A DNA stretch of 15,917 nt from Candidatus Omnitrophota bacterium (lineage in GTDB: Bacteria > Omnitrophota > Gorgyraeia > JABMRN01): the NCBI GenBank assembly GCA_028702395.1, contig JAQVOV010000026.1:1-15917 (forward strand). Direction: 5' to 3'. Position numbers and translations under genes: made by a program. Shown here piece after piece: positions 1-7,155 of this stretch (position 1 is the stretch's first letter; the number at the start of each line of letters is the position of its first letter). The notes beneath the pieces are model-generated. The model was not told where the DNA came from. It saw only the letters and a program-made list of their open reading frames with translations, and ran no database searches.

Positions 1-636
1 ATCAAGATGTAAAAACTTTATACCCATTCCGCCAGGAATATCCTTCTTTGTAGAAGCTACCCAGTTAACTTCGCCTGAAAGGTCTATTGATTCTCCGGGA
101 CCTTCTTTACTTGTAAAAATTGTGAATTTGAATTTTGTACCAACAGGAAAAACCGTTCCACAAACAACAAACATTCCCCCAGGACCTAAATTCAATATAT
201 CTGCAATATATTTCGATCCATCATCAGCTTTTAATTCTGTTTTTTCATAAAAATCTATTCTCTGATATGCTCTTTTTTGGTTAAGCTTATCAAGTATCCC
301 TATTGTCTGGAATTCTTTTATGGCTTTTCTCTCATTTTCACCTACTTCAAAAATAATATCCAAATGTATAGCTTTGAATTTTTTTTCGTCAACTCTTGGA
401 ACATTACAGAATTTTAATATACCGCCCTTATTGCGTATATTGTTAAAAGCCATAGAAACAATATAAAGACCACTCTCATCAAAACCTGAAATATTTATAC
501 AATTACATAATATCTTGGTATGCCCATGCCTAAGAAGCATTTCGGTAAGATCTATGAAATTAACACTGCATATATCAACCTCTTTTTTGAAGTCAATGAT
601 CGCAATGTCTTTTTCATAGCGTATTCGAAGATCCAT
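1..636 (-). CDS. STAS-PilZ fusion protein (3' end outside window)
   Basis: The reading frame is open from an ATG at 636 to the window edge, giving 212 residues without a stop, so the C-terminus is missing. Residues about 1-110 read as a STAS (anti-sigma-factor antagonist) domain. The segment ISGFDESGLYIV (about 49-60) matches the DxSGL loop, with S55 where SpoIIAA-type proteins carry the phosphorylated serine. Residues from about 120 on read as a PilZ domain: RAYQR (122-126) fits the RxxxR c-di-GMP motif, and NLGPGG (149-154) fits [D/N]xSxxG except that Gly replaces Ser. An in-frame TAA two codons upstream of the ATG fixes this start; AGGAG lies about 12 nt upstream. The gene follows the small secreted-protein gene by 66 bp and is probably cotranscribed with it. 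A role in coupling partner-switch signalling to c-di-GMP is inferred from the domains; the output is unknown. Confidence 0.85.
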   Translation of the reverse strand, partial: MDLRIRYEKDIAIIDFKKEVDICSVNFIDLTEMLLRHGHTKILCNCINISGFDESGLYIVSMAFNNIRNKGGILKFCNVPRVDEKKFKAIHLDIIFEVGENERKAIKEFQTIGILDKLNQKRAYQRIDFYEKTELKADDGSKYIADILNLGPGGMFVVCGTVFPVGTKFKFTIFTSKEGPGESIDLSGEVNWVASTKKDIPGGMGIKFLHLD

Positions 637-702
637 CTTTTAATACCGCTCCTGTCTTTTTAGTTTCACAATGATCTTGGACCGGAAAGAACATGTCTTT
701 TA

Positions 703-1032
703 CTAAAAAGAATTATCCAGTATTTCTCCAAAGATATCTGAACATCTCATACTCATTTTATACCCATAATCTGAGGTCTTAGGATTTTCTTGGTTGGCCC
801 TTTCAAGGTCAGCATAAAAGCTATTCATACTATCTATCCCATCTTGAGTTGTAAAATCTGACGAGAGAACATCAAAATAAGAATAAAACAGATTGATAAG
901 CCTTCCTTTATCATCATCATCATATTTTTTCCAGTCCCATCCATTGGACGAAATACCGACAAATTCATACGCAAATGATAAAGATACTGATAACAATAAA
1001 ATAACTGATAATATTGCAAATACTCTTTTCAT
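703..1032 (-). CDS. small secreted protein, function unknown
   Basis: This gene encodes 109 residues. The N-terminus is a clear Sec signal peptide: MKR, a hydrophobic core at about 4-19, then SFA before YEF, so cleavage after A21 is likely. The mature part is about 88 residues, acidic, with aromatic clusters (GWDWKKYDDDDK at 31-42, FYSYF at 49-53) and a single Cys at 97. I recognise no family. The frame could open at a GTG at 1044, but that codon is part of the Shine-Dalgarno itself (GGAGG, then TTTTT, then the ATG at 1032), so the ATG is the start. The gene has its own good sigma-70 promoter at 1080-1107 and precedes the STAS-PilZ gene. Without close homologues the function cannot be named; an exported periplasmic or surface role is inferred from the signal peptide only. 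Confidence 0.75.
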   Translation of the reverse strand: MKRVFAILSVILLLSVSLSFAYEFVGISSNGWDWKKYDDDDKGRLINLFYSYFDVLSSDFTTQDGIDSMNSFYADLERANQENPKTSDYGYKMSMRCSDIFGEILDNSF

Positions 1033-1079
1033 AAAAACCTCCACAACTTATTTTAAAAATATTCTTTTATTCCTCCCTT

Positions 1080-1107
1080 ATTATATCTTACTTTGAAAAA
1101 CTGTAAA
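1080..1107 (-). promoter_or_regulatory. sigma-70 promoter of the secreted-protein gene
   Basis: On the minus strand a -35 TTTACA (1107-1102) and a perfect -10 TATAAT (1085-1080) are separated by 16 bp. The expected start of transcription is near 1073, giving a leader of about 40 nt that ends in GGAGG before the ATG at 1032. The STAS-PilZ gene downstream probably shares this promoter. Confidence 0.65.
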
Positions 1108-1162
1108 GAACTTTTCTTAATAGTCACATTCTTCCTGAATCCTCATGTGTAAAAATATTTAC

Positions 1163-1747
1163 CTAAAGGATAACTTCGAACAACACTCTCCTGCATGTGC
1201 AAAAATTACCCAAATGACATACTGCAACAGAAACCGGGTAAAACTCAAACGACTCGAAGTTTTGGGCAGTTATACCATGTCCAATTGTTATATGAGGTTC
1301 GTAATTCTCTTTACTTGAACATGTTTTGAAATTGTTAACATAATCAACAGTGGTCTTGTTTATGGAGCCATCCTTTTCCGGGTAAAACATAGAACCTTCT
1401 GCTTTGAACATAAAGAATGGCTCAGCAACATCCATAATATGATCATGAAACTGTCTTAAGCTATCCTGATCTTCTACCTTTAACCATGCCATATCTTTAT
1501 AAGAACAAAGAGTCCTTAGCTTTGTTGAAGTCCATTTCTGCACAGATCGTTTTAGGATATCATTTATCTGCTGTAAGTTTTTAGAAGCAATACAACCCAT
1601 AGCAAGGGTAATATGTGGTAACTTATCTTTTTTATTAAGAATAATATCGTTGTTATGTGAAGCAATAAATCCTTGATTTATTGCTATGATCTTATCTCTT
1701 ATATCATCTGGAGGGAATAACACTATGTCTATTGCTATTTTTTCCAT
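1163..1747 (-). CDS. 2H phosphoesterase superfamily protein (2'-5' RNA ligase-like)
   Basis: The product has 194 residues and carries the two HxT motifs that define the 2H phosphoesterase/RNA-ligase fold: PHITLA (44-49; H45, T47) and PHITIG (151-156; H152, T154). Spacing and length fit the family. Known members act on 2'-5' linkages or cyclic 2',3'-phosphates of RNA and nucleotides; the substrate here cannot be read from sequence. I chose the ATG at 1747, which has GAGAGAT just upstream and starts MEKIAIDIVL, a normal first beta strand. The frame extends upstream to a GTG at 1780, but those 11 codons come partly from the repeat at 1772-1799 and are unlikely to be coding. The gene follows rpoD by 200 bp of repeats, with no obvious promoter of its own. 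A Cys-rich stretch near the C-terminus (C177, C183, C185) is a minor oddity. Confidence 0.85.
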   Translation of the reverse strand: MEKIAIDIVLFPPDDIRDKIIAINQGFIASHNNDIILNKKDKLPHITLAMGCIASKNLQQINDILKRSVQKWTSTKLRTLCSYKDMAWLKVEDQDSLRQFHDHIMDVAEPFFMFKAEGSMFYPEKDGSINKTTVDYVNNFKTCSSKENYEPHITIGHGITAQNFESFEFYPVSVAVCHLGNFCTCRRVLFEVIL

Positions 1748-1771
1748 TGATCTCTCTTTTGTAAATGCAAA

Positions 1772-1799
1772 GGCGGACACACAGGTCCGCCCCTACATT
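1772..1799. repeat. truncated GCCCCTAC-type palindromic repeat
   Basis: GGCGGAC (1772-1778) and GTCCGCC (1785-1791) form a 7-bp stem with a 6-nt loop, followed by CCTAC. The right end matches the GCCCCTAC terminus of the palindromes at 1839-1878 and 10524-10577, but the left GTAGG end is missing, so this looks like a decayed or partial copy. It sits just upstream of the 2H phosphoesterase gene. Confidence 0.6.
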
Positions 1800-1838
1800 C
1801 ACTATTTATTGATAATACGCTTAACGCAAAACATTCCT

Positions 1839-1878
1839 GTTTTTGTAGGGGCAATTCATGAATTGCCCCTACAAAAAC
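1839..1878. repeat. perfect 40-bp palindrome, GTAGGGGC family
   Basis: The two 20-nt halves (1839-1858 and 1859-1878) are exact reverse complements with no loop; the centre reads AATTCATGAATT and the shoulders GTAGGGGC/GCCCCTAC. It lies between rpoD and the 2H phosphoesterase gene. It could extrude or fold in RNA, but on the gene strand the 3' arm ends in CAAAAAC and not a T-run, so it is not a standard intrinsic terminator. A second member at 10524-10577 shares both its ends and its right flank. Confidence 0.85.
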
Positions 1879-1879
1879 T

Positions 1880-1940
1880 ATATTCAGGACGTTCCACCCT
1901 TTTATCTTTTATCTTTTGTCTTTTATCTTAACCTGAATAT
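1880..1940. repeat. heptamer array (ATAAAAG type) framed by 9-bp inverted repeats
   Basis: Read on the minus strand just after rpoD, four consecutive 7-nt units fit ATAAAAG (one is ACAAAAG), at about 1900-1927. The block is framed by ATATTCAGG (1880-1888) and CCTGAATAT (1932-1940), exact inverted repeats. The stretch 1865-1930 aligns without gaps to 10567-10632 after uvrB (about 80% identical by hand count), so array and palindrome form one composite element present twice. Confidence 0.7.
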
Positions 1941-1947
1941 TAACAGA

Positions 1948-3627
1948 TCAATAACCAGACCCCATGCTCAAAAAACCTTTCAGCTTCTTTGCTCTTATTG
2001 GGTGTCTAAGTTTTTTCAATGCTTTTGCTTCGATCTGTCTAACTCTTTCACGAGTAACTTTAAAAACTGCTCCAACTTCTTCCAACGTTCTGGGATAACC
2101 ATCTCCTATGCCAAACCTAAGTCTTAAAACTTTTTTCTCTCTATCTGTAAGGGTCTGAAGAACATCATCCATCTGTTCTTTTAACATTGTATATGCAGTA
2201 GCATTCGCAGGTGAAACAGCTCTTTTATCTTCAATGAAATCCCCAAAATTAGTATCACCCTCATCCCCTACAGGTGTCTGAAGAGATATAGGTTCCTGCG
2301 CTATCTTAAGTATTCCTCTTACCTTTGCAACAGGTATTTTCATTGCACTCGCTATTTCTTCAGGAGCAGGTTCCCTTCCTGTTTCCTGAACAAGTGTACG
2401 GGATATTCGTATAAGTTTGTTTATTGTTTCAGTCATATGTACAGGTATCCTTATTGTCCTTGACTGATCTGCAATTGATCGTGTTATAGCTTGCCTTATC
2501 CACCAGGTCGCATAAGTTGAGAATTTATAACCTCTTTTATACTCGAATTTATCAACAGCTTTCATTAGACCTATATTTCCCTCTTGAATAAGGTCCAGAA
2601 AAGATAATCCTCTATTGGTATATTTTTTTGCAATACTTACTACAAGTCGAAGATTTGCTGCTACAAGTTCCTTCTTTGCTTTTTGAAAAAGATCTTCGCT
2701 TGAAAGCATTTCACTATACCATACATTGACAATATGCAGTTTGTCCCCATATAATGATTCTATATCATTGACTCTTTCCTTTATTTCTTTTGTCCTTATC
2801 TTCCCGAATTTTTTTATATTTTTCTGGTCACTTTCAGCTTTTTTCACACCTAAGAAATCTTTTTTTAACTTAAATCCTATATCCTCTATCAAATTTGTAG
2901 CAAGATTGAATTTCAACATCTGTTCTATGGATTTACTCTGACTCTTTGTTGCTTTAAGTTTTTTAAGTATAATTGATGTTCGCCTTTTAACTGCAGAATA
3001 GTTCTCGTTCATATCAATATTAAGAACATCATCAAGACTTGCATCGTCTTCATATATCTTTTCTATAGCATCAACGACATACTTTTTTGAGATCTTTGCA
3101 GAAAGCACGATCTTTCGAAACATTGCTTCTTCAGTTTTTATTCGTTCAGCAAGCGAGATCTCCTGCTCTCTGGTAAGAAGAGGTATCTGCCCCATTTGCC
3201 TTAAATACATTTTAACAGGATCATCAGCAGAGGAAGTTCTTGTTGAACTTTCAATTCCTGCAGGTTGGGTAAGTTTCTTATGCTCAATGGCTTTATGTTC
3301 TATTTCCTCTAATTCATCCAGTCCTTTGTCCACAAGCTTTATGTTTTGAGCATCCAGTGTAACAATAACATCTTCCATTTCTTCGGAAGAAACAATATCT
3401 TTAGGAAGCAGGTCATTTATTTCATCAAAAGTAAGCTCTCCCTTCATTTTTCCAAGAGCAATAAGCTTATCAATTGCTTTTTCTCCGCCTACCTCTATGT
3501 TAGACGCTATTTGAGCAGATTCCTTTTTTTCTTTTGCACTCTTTTGTGCTTGACTATTCACTTTTTCTTTGACTGCTTTAGCGTTTTTTGTCCTGATCTC
3601 TTTATTCTTAGATGTTTTTTTTGCCAT
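1948..3627 (-). CDS. rpoD: RNA polymerase primary sigma factor (sigma-70)
   Basis: This is a 559-residue group 1 sigma factor. After a Lys-rich leader it shows region 1.1 (about 48-100), region 1.2 (SADDPVKMYLRQMG, 133-146), a non-conserved insert (about 166-315), region 2 (about 316-390, with TYATWWIRQAITRSIADQ at 371-388 for -10 melting and recognition), region 3 (about 400-470) and region 4 (about 478-545, with TLEEVGAVFKVTRERVRQIE at 514-533 for -35 recognition). Intact regions 1.1 and 1.2 argue for the housekeeping factor, not an alternative sigma. Recognition of TTGACA/TATAAT-type promoters agrees with the two promoters seen in this window. The start ATG at 3627 follows dnaG by 5 bp, with AAAGGATAGG upstream, so the two are cotranscribed. 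The tail after region 4 (IRAKKLKGFLSMGSGY) is slightly longer than usual. Confidence 0.97.
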   Translation of the reverse strand: MAKKTSKNKEIRTKNAKAVKEKVNSQAQKSAKEKKESAQIASNIEVGGEKAIDKLIALGKMKGELTFDEINDLLPKDIVSSEEMEDVIVTLDAQNIKLVDKGLDELEEIEHKAIEHKKLTQPAGIESSTRTSSADDPVKMYLRQMGQIPLLTREQEISLAERIKTEEAMFRKIVLSAKISKKYVVDAIEKIYEDDASLDDVLNIDMNENYSAVKRRTSIILKKLKATKSQSKSIEQMLKFNLATNLIEDIGFKLKKDFLGVKKAESDQKNIKKFGKIRTKEIKERVNDIESLYGDKLHIVNVWYSEMLSSEDLFQKAKKELVAANLRLVVSIAKKYTNRGLSFLDLIQEGNIGLMKAVDKFEYKRGYKFSTYATWWIRQAITRSIADQSRTIRIPVHMTETINKLIRISRTLVQETGREPAPEEIASAMKIPVAKVRGILKIAQEPISLQTPVGDEGDTNFGDFIEDKRAVSPANATAYTMLKEQMDDVLQTLTDREKKVLRLRFGIGDGYPRTLEEVGAVFKVTRERVRQIEAKALKKLRHPIRAKKLKGFLSMGSGY

Positions 3628-3632
3628 TATTC

Positions 3633-5396
3633 CTATCCTTTAGATTTTTTTAAAAGCTCATTATACGCTATCATAAGTTCTTTGCTTTTTTCAGTATCAT
3701 TATTGACATGAGCCTTTTGCATTTGTTCTTTGACTTTTTTTTTGTCCTGTTCCAGTTTATAACGATTTATATCCTTGATACAATCCGAGAATGTTTTTTC
3801 TCTGTCTACTATAGTTTCAAAAAATCCTACAGCTGCTGATATAACAGCTTTTTGCCGTTCGTTCTCAAAATACATTATCATTTTAGCAGGTTCTATCTTT
3901 ATCTTTCTGTTATACATATCTTTGATAGAATCTATAACATGTCTTATATCTTGATCCTGAAGATCATCCAGATCTATCTCTTTTTCAAGAAAAGTGAGAA
4001 GATCAACATCATACAAAAGCATGCTTAGGATCAAAAGCTCGGCTTTTCTTGTCTGCCTTTTTGGTTTATTTACAAGATCATCCTGCTTTAATTCAACTTT
4101 ATGCGAATAATCAGTTTTTATTTTAGCTAATTCTTTTTTAATTGCATCTATATCAACTTCCATTATCTGTGCCAGCTTATTCAAATATGATGATTTCAAT
4201 ATCTCATTTTTTATCCTTGCAAGCGTAGGCAGCATAAGTGTTGCTATAGCTGTTTTTCCTTTTACTGAATCTTTATTATACCTTTTCATCAGCATATCTA
4301 TCTTATAATCAAATAGATCCTTTGATCTTTGGAGGATATCTTCAAAAGCTTCTTTTCCAAATTCCTTTACAAAAGTGTCAGGATCATATCCTTTAGGCAA
4401 AGGGGCAATACGGACATTCATGTCCATCTCTATCAAAAGATCCATTCCTCTTAAGGAGGCTTCTTCACCTGCTGAGTCAGAATCATAAACTACGACAGCC
4501 GTATTAGTATGCCGTTTTAAAAGTTTTATCTGATCATAGGTAAGTGCTGTACCAAGTGTAGCAACAAAGTTCCTTAAACCATACTGATAAGGCATGATAA
4601 GGTCCATGTATCCCTCGACAATAACTGCATATCCTTTTTCTTTTATGAACTTTTTCGTAAGGTTAAATCCATAAACATGGTTGCCTTTAGTATATATCGG
4701 TGTTTCCGGAGAATTTATATATTTCGGAGTGGTATCATTCAATGCTCTTGCTCCAAAACCTATAACCCGATCATTGCCATCAAAAATAGGGAATACAAGT
4801 CTATTCCTGAAACGATCATAGAAACCTTTTTCCTCTTTTCTTGGAAGAACAAGGCCAACTGTTTCAAGTAAACTTTCCTGAACTTTTTTCTCCTTGAAAA
4901 AGTTTATAAGACCATCCCACATATTTGGTGCATATCCAAGACAAAAAGTTTCAATAGTTTCTTTTGAAACACCTCTATCTTGAAGATATTTCATTGTTAA
5001 TGAACCTCTGTCTGTATTTAAATATGCACAATAAAAATCTTTTGCTGCCTTGTTTATCGCATAAAATTTATCAAAGAGCTCATTGTTCTTCCCTGAAGAT
5101 CCTTTTAAAGCAGGTATTTTGATATCTGCAATTTCTGCAAGCATTTCTACAGCTTCCATAAAAGAAAGCTTTTCATACTTAGTGAGAAAACTTATTGCAT
5201 TACCGCCTTCTCCACATCCAAAACAATGAAAGATCTGTTTATCAGGACTGACTACAAAAGATGGTGTCTTTTCGTTGTGAAAAGGACAATTCCCTTTAAA
5301 ATTACGTCCTGTTTTTTTCAGTTTTACTCTCGAAGAAATAACTTCGACTATATCCGTACTATCCAGTAATTTATCTATAATCTCGTTTGGGATCAT
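3633..5396 (-). CDS. dnaG: DNA primase
   Basis: The product has 587 residues and makes RNA primers for replication with the DnaB helicase. The N-terminal CHC2 zinc finger is complete: C37, H40, C58 and C61. The RNA polymerase core includes RFRNRLVFPI (195-204) and KYINSPETP (225-233), then the TOPRIM domain with EGYMD (261-265; E261) and YDSDSAG (304-310; D305, D307), the metal-binding acidic residues. The C-terminal part (about 430-587) is charged and helical, as expected for the helicase-binding domain. The start MIPNEIIDKLLDSTDIVEVI is the usual primase N-terminus. Unusually, no Shine-Dalgarno is visible: a heptamer repeat array runs up to the ATG. The gene lies 110 bp after the NIF3-like gene and 5 bp before rpoD, in the classic dnaG-rpoD pairing. 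Confidence 0.97.
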   Translation of the reverse strand: MIPNEIIDKLLDSTDIVEVISSRVKLKKTGRNFKGNCPFHNEKTPSFVVSPDKQIFHCFGCGEGGNAISFLTKYEKLSFMEAVEMLAEIADIKIPALKGSSGKNNELFDKFYAINKAAKDFYCAYLNTDRGSLTMKYLQDRGVSKETIETFCLGYAPNMWDGLINFFKEKKVQESLLETVGLVLPRKEEKGFYDRFRNRLVFPIFDGNDRVIGFGARALNDTTPKYINSPETPIYTKGNHVYGFNLTKKFIKEKGYAVIVEGYMDLIMPYQYGLRNFVATLGTALTYDQIKLLKRHTNTAVVVYDSDSAGEEASLRGMDLLIEMDMNVRIAPLPKGYDPDTFVKEFGKEAFEDILQRSKDLFDYKIDMLMKRYNKDSVKGKTAIATLMLPTLARIKNEILKSSYLNKLAQIMEVDIDAIKKELAKIKTDYSHKVELKQDDLVNKPKRQTRKAELLILSMLLYDVDLLTFLEKEIDLDDLQDQDIRHVIDSIKDMYNRKIKIEPAKMIMYFENERQKAVISAAVGFFETIVDREKTFSDCIKDINRYKLEQDKKKVKEQMQKAHVNNDTEKSKELMIAYNELLKKSKG

Positions 5397-5406
5397 AATT
5401 GTGTAT

Positions 5407-5502
5407 TGCGTCTTGTGTCTATGCGTCTTGTGTCCTATCTTATTAAAAAACCTTATTTTTAGTATTCCTTAAAAGACTCATGACACAGTACTCAGGACAC
5501 AA
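5407..5502. repeat. two opposed heptamer arrays upstream of dnaG
   Basis: On the plus strand TGCGTCTTGTGTC occurs twice at a 15-nt period (5407-5419, 5422-5434); on the minus strand this resolves into 7-nt units such as AGACGCA and AGACACA with one extra base. A second block has ACTCATGACACA (5476-5487) and ACTCAGGACACA (5490-5501), period 14, that is two heptamers. The blocks face each other: TTGTGTCCT (5428-5436) and AGGACACAA (5494-5502) are exact inverted repeats. The 16-mer at 5476-5491 recurs at 15883-15898 on the other strand. Confidence 0.7.
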
Positions 5503-5506
5503 AAAC

Positions 5507-6466
5507 TCACTTTCTCTTTACTCGTTTAAACCCTGAACAACCTAATATATTCAACGATCCATGCTTTTTCTCTATATTATCGAACAAAAGATTAAGCCCA
5601 AGATTATCACTGGAAATATGTCCTGCAATAATTAAATTTATCTTTTCTTCTTTTGCGTTAGTATAATGTGTTTCGCTGAAATGCATTCCAATAATAGTCT
5701 GTACTCCTGCTTGTGAAAGTCTTGCAAAAACCTTTTTTGATCCTTCTGTCCCGCCTGTCATCTCTATCATGATCTTTCCGGCATCATCATCTGGTTTACC
5801 TGATATTTGTGTAGGTCCGGCACCAATTAATGCTGCTTGCTGATATTCAGGTATTTGATAAAGTATATTCAACACATCTTTTACTTTTTTAGGTTTTTTC
5901 TTGGCAAAAAGTCTTGTCAAATAAGTATTAACATGATTATCTGCAGGTGTATGCACACACATGTAAGTCATGTTCAATAATTTTGCCGCATCAACTGCCC
6001 TTGTATGATTAACTGTTAAAAGGCTTCTGGAAACTTCAGCTATTCTGTCATCCATAAGAGAAACTGCCATTTCCTTTTTTATGCCGAATTTCTCTAAACC
6101 GTTCTTTTGAAGATGCATAACTTCGCCTAATTTTGACAAAGCTTTACCTTCAGGATGATGTGCCAAAACAAGATCAATGACCAACCCTTTTTCATTCAGT
6201 CTATCTGCAAGTAAGATCTCAGGGACTTCCATATCAATACCTACAAGAATGGTCTTTATCTTTTTCGTAAGCTCTCCATTGAGTATACGGGTATCAGCAT
6301 ATGGATGTTTCATTCTTTCTTTATCAAAAAGTTTTTTTGCAACACCTTTAAGCTGTTTGTAATCCTTTTCTACTCGACTTAGATCAGCCTTTATCTCTTT
6401 TGTTGACCTAAAATCATTTTTAAGGCCAAACTGTACTGCGCTTTCATAAAATTGCTTTAAATTCAT
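5507..6466 (-). CDS. NIF3 family dinuclear-metal protein
   Basis: The product has 319 residues. The family's metal-ligand motifs are visible: LAHHPEG (101-107), VHTPADN (171-177), GMHFSE (260-265) and AGHISSDN (281-288). NIF3/DUF34 proteins form oligomers with a two-metal site; their cellular role is debated (a link to GTP cyclohydrolase I or metal handling has been proposed), so no reaction is assigned. About 70 N-terminal residues of charged, helical character precede the first recognisable beta strand (KTILVGIDM), longer than in the minimal family. The frame also opens at a TTG at 6481, but the ATG at 6466 is chosen because GAAAGGAT sits 6-7 nt upstream. It starts 15 bp after cvpA ends and precedes dnaG, so it belongs to the promoter-7184 operon. 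Confidence 0.85.
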   Translation of the reverse strand: MNLKQFYESAVQFGLKNDFRSTKEIKADLSRVEKDYKQLKGVAKKLFDKERMKHPYADTRILNGELTKKIKTILVGIDMEVPEILLADRLNEKGLVIDLVLAHHPEGKALSKLGEVMHLQKNGLEKFGIKKEMAVSLMDDRIAEVSRSLLTVNHTRAVDAAKLLNMTYMCVHTPADNHVNTYLTRLFAKKKPKKVKDVLNILYQIPEYQQAALIGAGPTQISGKPDDDAGKIMIEMTGGTEGSKKVFARLSQAGVQTIIGMHFSETHYTNAKEEKINLIIAGHISSDNLGLNLLFDNIEKKHGSLNILGCSGFKRVKRK

Positions 6467-6481
6467 GTCAGATCCTTTCAA

Positions 6482-7102
6482 TTATTGCTTTTTTCTATCA
6501 ACTGGTTGAAGATGCAGAACTTTTACAAGACTTAAGCTATTATCATTTCTTCTGAAAAGACCGTTCAAAGCCGTATCAGAACTTATACTGATATCTTGTT
6601 CTAAAGGTATGCGCTCAATAAGTGCATAAACTGCTTTTGTATCAAATACTAATATCTTTTCAGCGAAAAATGAGGTCTCGACCTTATCCTCTATCTCAAG
6701 AATTGGTATGCTTGTAATGAACATACAAACAATACCAATAACCAGCATTGCCCTTACAAAGGCAATGAACATTCCAAAATATTGCTCTATTTTAATTACT
6801 TGAGCAGGCGTAGAGCTCTTGAAAAATCCTGACAAAAACATACGTAGAACAAAGCATGCAAGAAAAATAATTACTATCGACAAAAAAATGCTTAAAGAAA
6901 TACTAAAACTGAATTTAGATTGCAGCCATAATGACACGTATGGATAAAACACTATTAACAAAAAAAAAGTCACAAAAACCCATAAAAGCGGGAATACTTG
7001 CGCACCCACACCATTTATAGATCCAAGATATAAAAATCGCAATGTAAGTACAACTGCGATTAAATCTACAAAGTTTAAATTTGCGATCAAATCAGAAATC
7101 AA
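6482..7102 (-). CDS. CvpA family membrane protein, TTG start
   Basis: The product has 206 residues with four hydrophobic segments (about 11-30, 36-58, 68-90 and 107-134) followed by a soluble tail of about 70 residues. The pattern near the first segment (NFVDLIAVVLTLRFLYLGSINGVGAQVFPL) matches CvpA/colicin V production proteins, inner-membrane proteins linked to envelope stability in several bacteria. The start is TTG at 7102 with AAGGGGA about 5 nt upstream. An out-of-frame ATG lies right after AAGGGG and ends after two codons (ATG-GCT-TGA, 7107-7099), its TGA overlapping the TTG. This is the first gene of the operon and follows the strong promoter at 7156-7184 by roughly 45 nt. The tail is unrelated to anything I recognise. 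Confidence 0.8.
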   Translation of the reverse strand: MISDLIANLNFVDLIAVVLTLRFLYLGSINGVGAQVFPLLWVFVTFFLLIVFYPYVSLWLQSKFSFSISLSIFLSIVIIFLACFVLRMFLSGFFKSSTPAQVIKIEQYFGMFIAFVRAMLVIGIVCMFITSIPILEIEDKVETSFFAEKILVFDTKAVYALIERIPLEQDISISSDTALNGLFRRNDNSLSLVKVLHLQPVDRKKQ

Positions 7103-7155
7103 GCCATCCCCTTATTTTATTATGAAATATTTTAAAGATAAAAAAAGTAAACGAA

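Noticed and set aside
910..930. DDDDK in the small secreted protein as a protease recognition site
   Set aside because: It matches the enterokinase site by sequence only; in a bacterium an acidic run of this length is most simply composition.
1801..1838. Promoter for the 2H phosphoesterase gene (TTGCGT with TATTAT or AATAGT on the minus strand)
   Set aside because: Spacing or -10 agreement is poor for each pairing; not better than expected in AT-rich DNA.
1686..2127. Plus-strand frames crossing the rpoD end and the repeats
   Set aside because: They overlap rpoD or the 2H gene in antisense, or read through the palindrome, and have no family resemblance.
5397..5506. CRISPR-like repeat-spacer array upstream of dnaG
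   Set aside because: Units are 7-15 nt and degenerate, without regular unique spacers of 30-40 nt and without cas genes.
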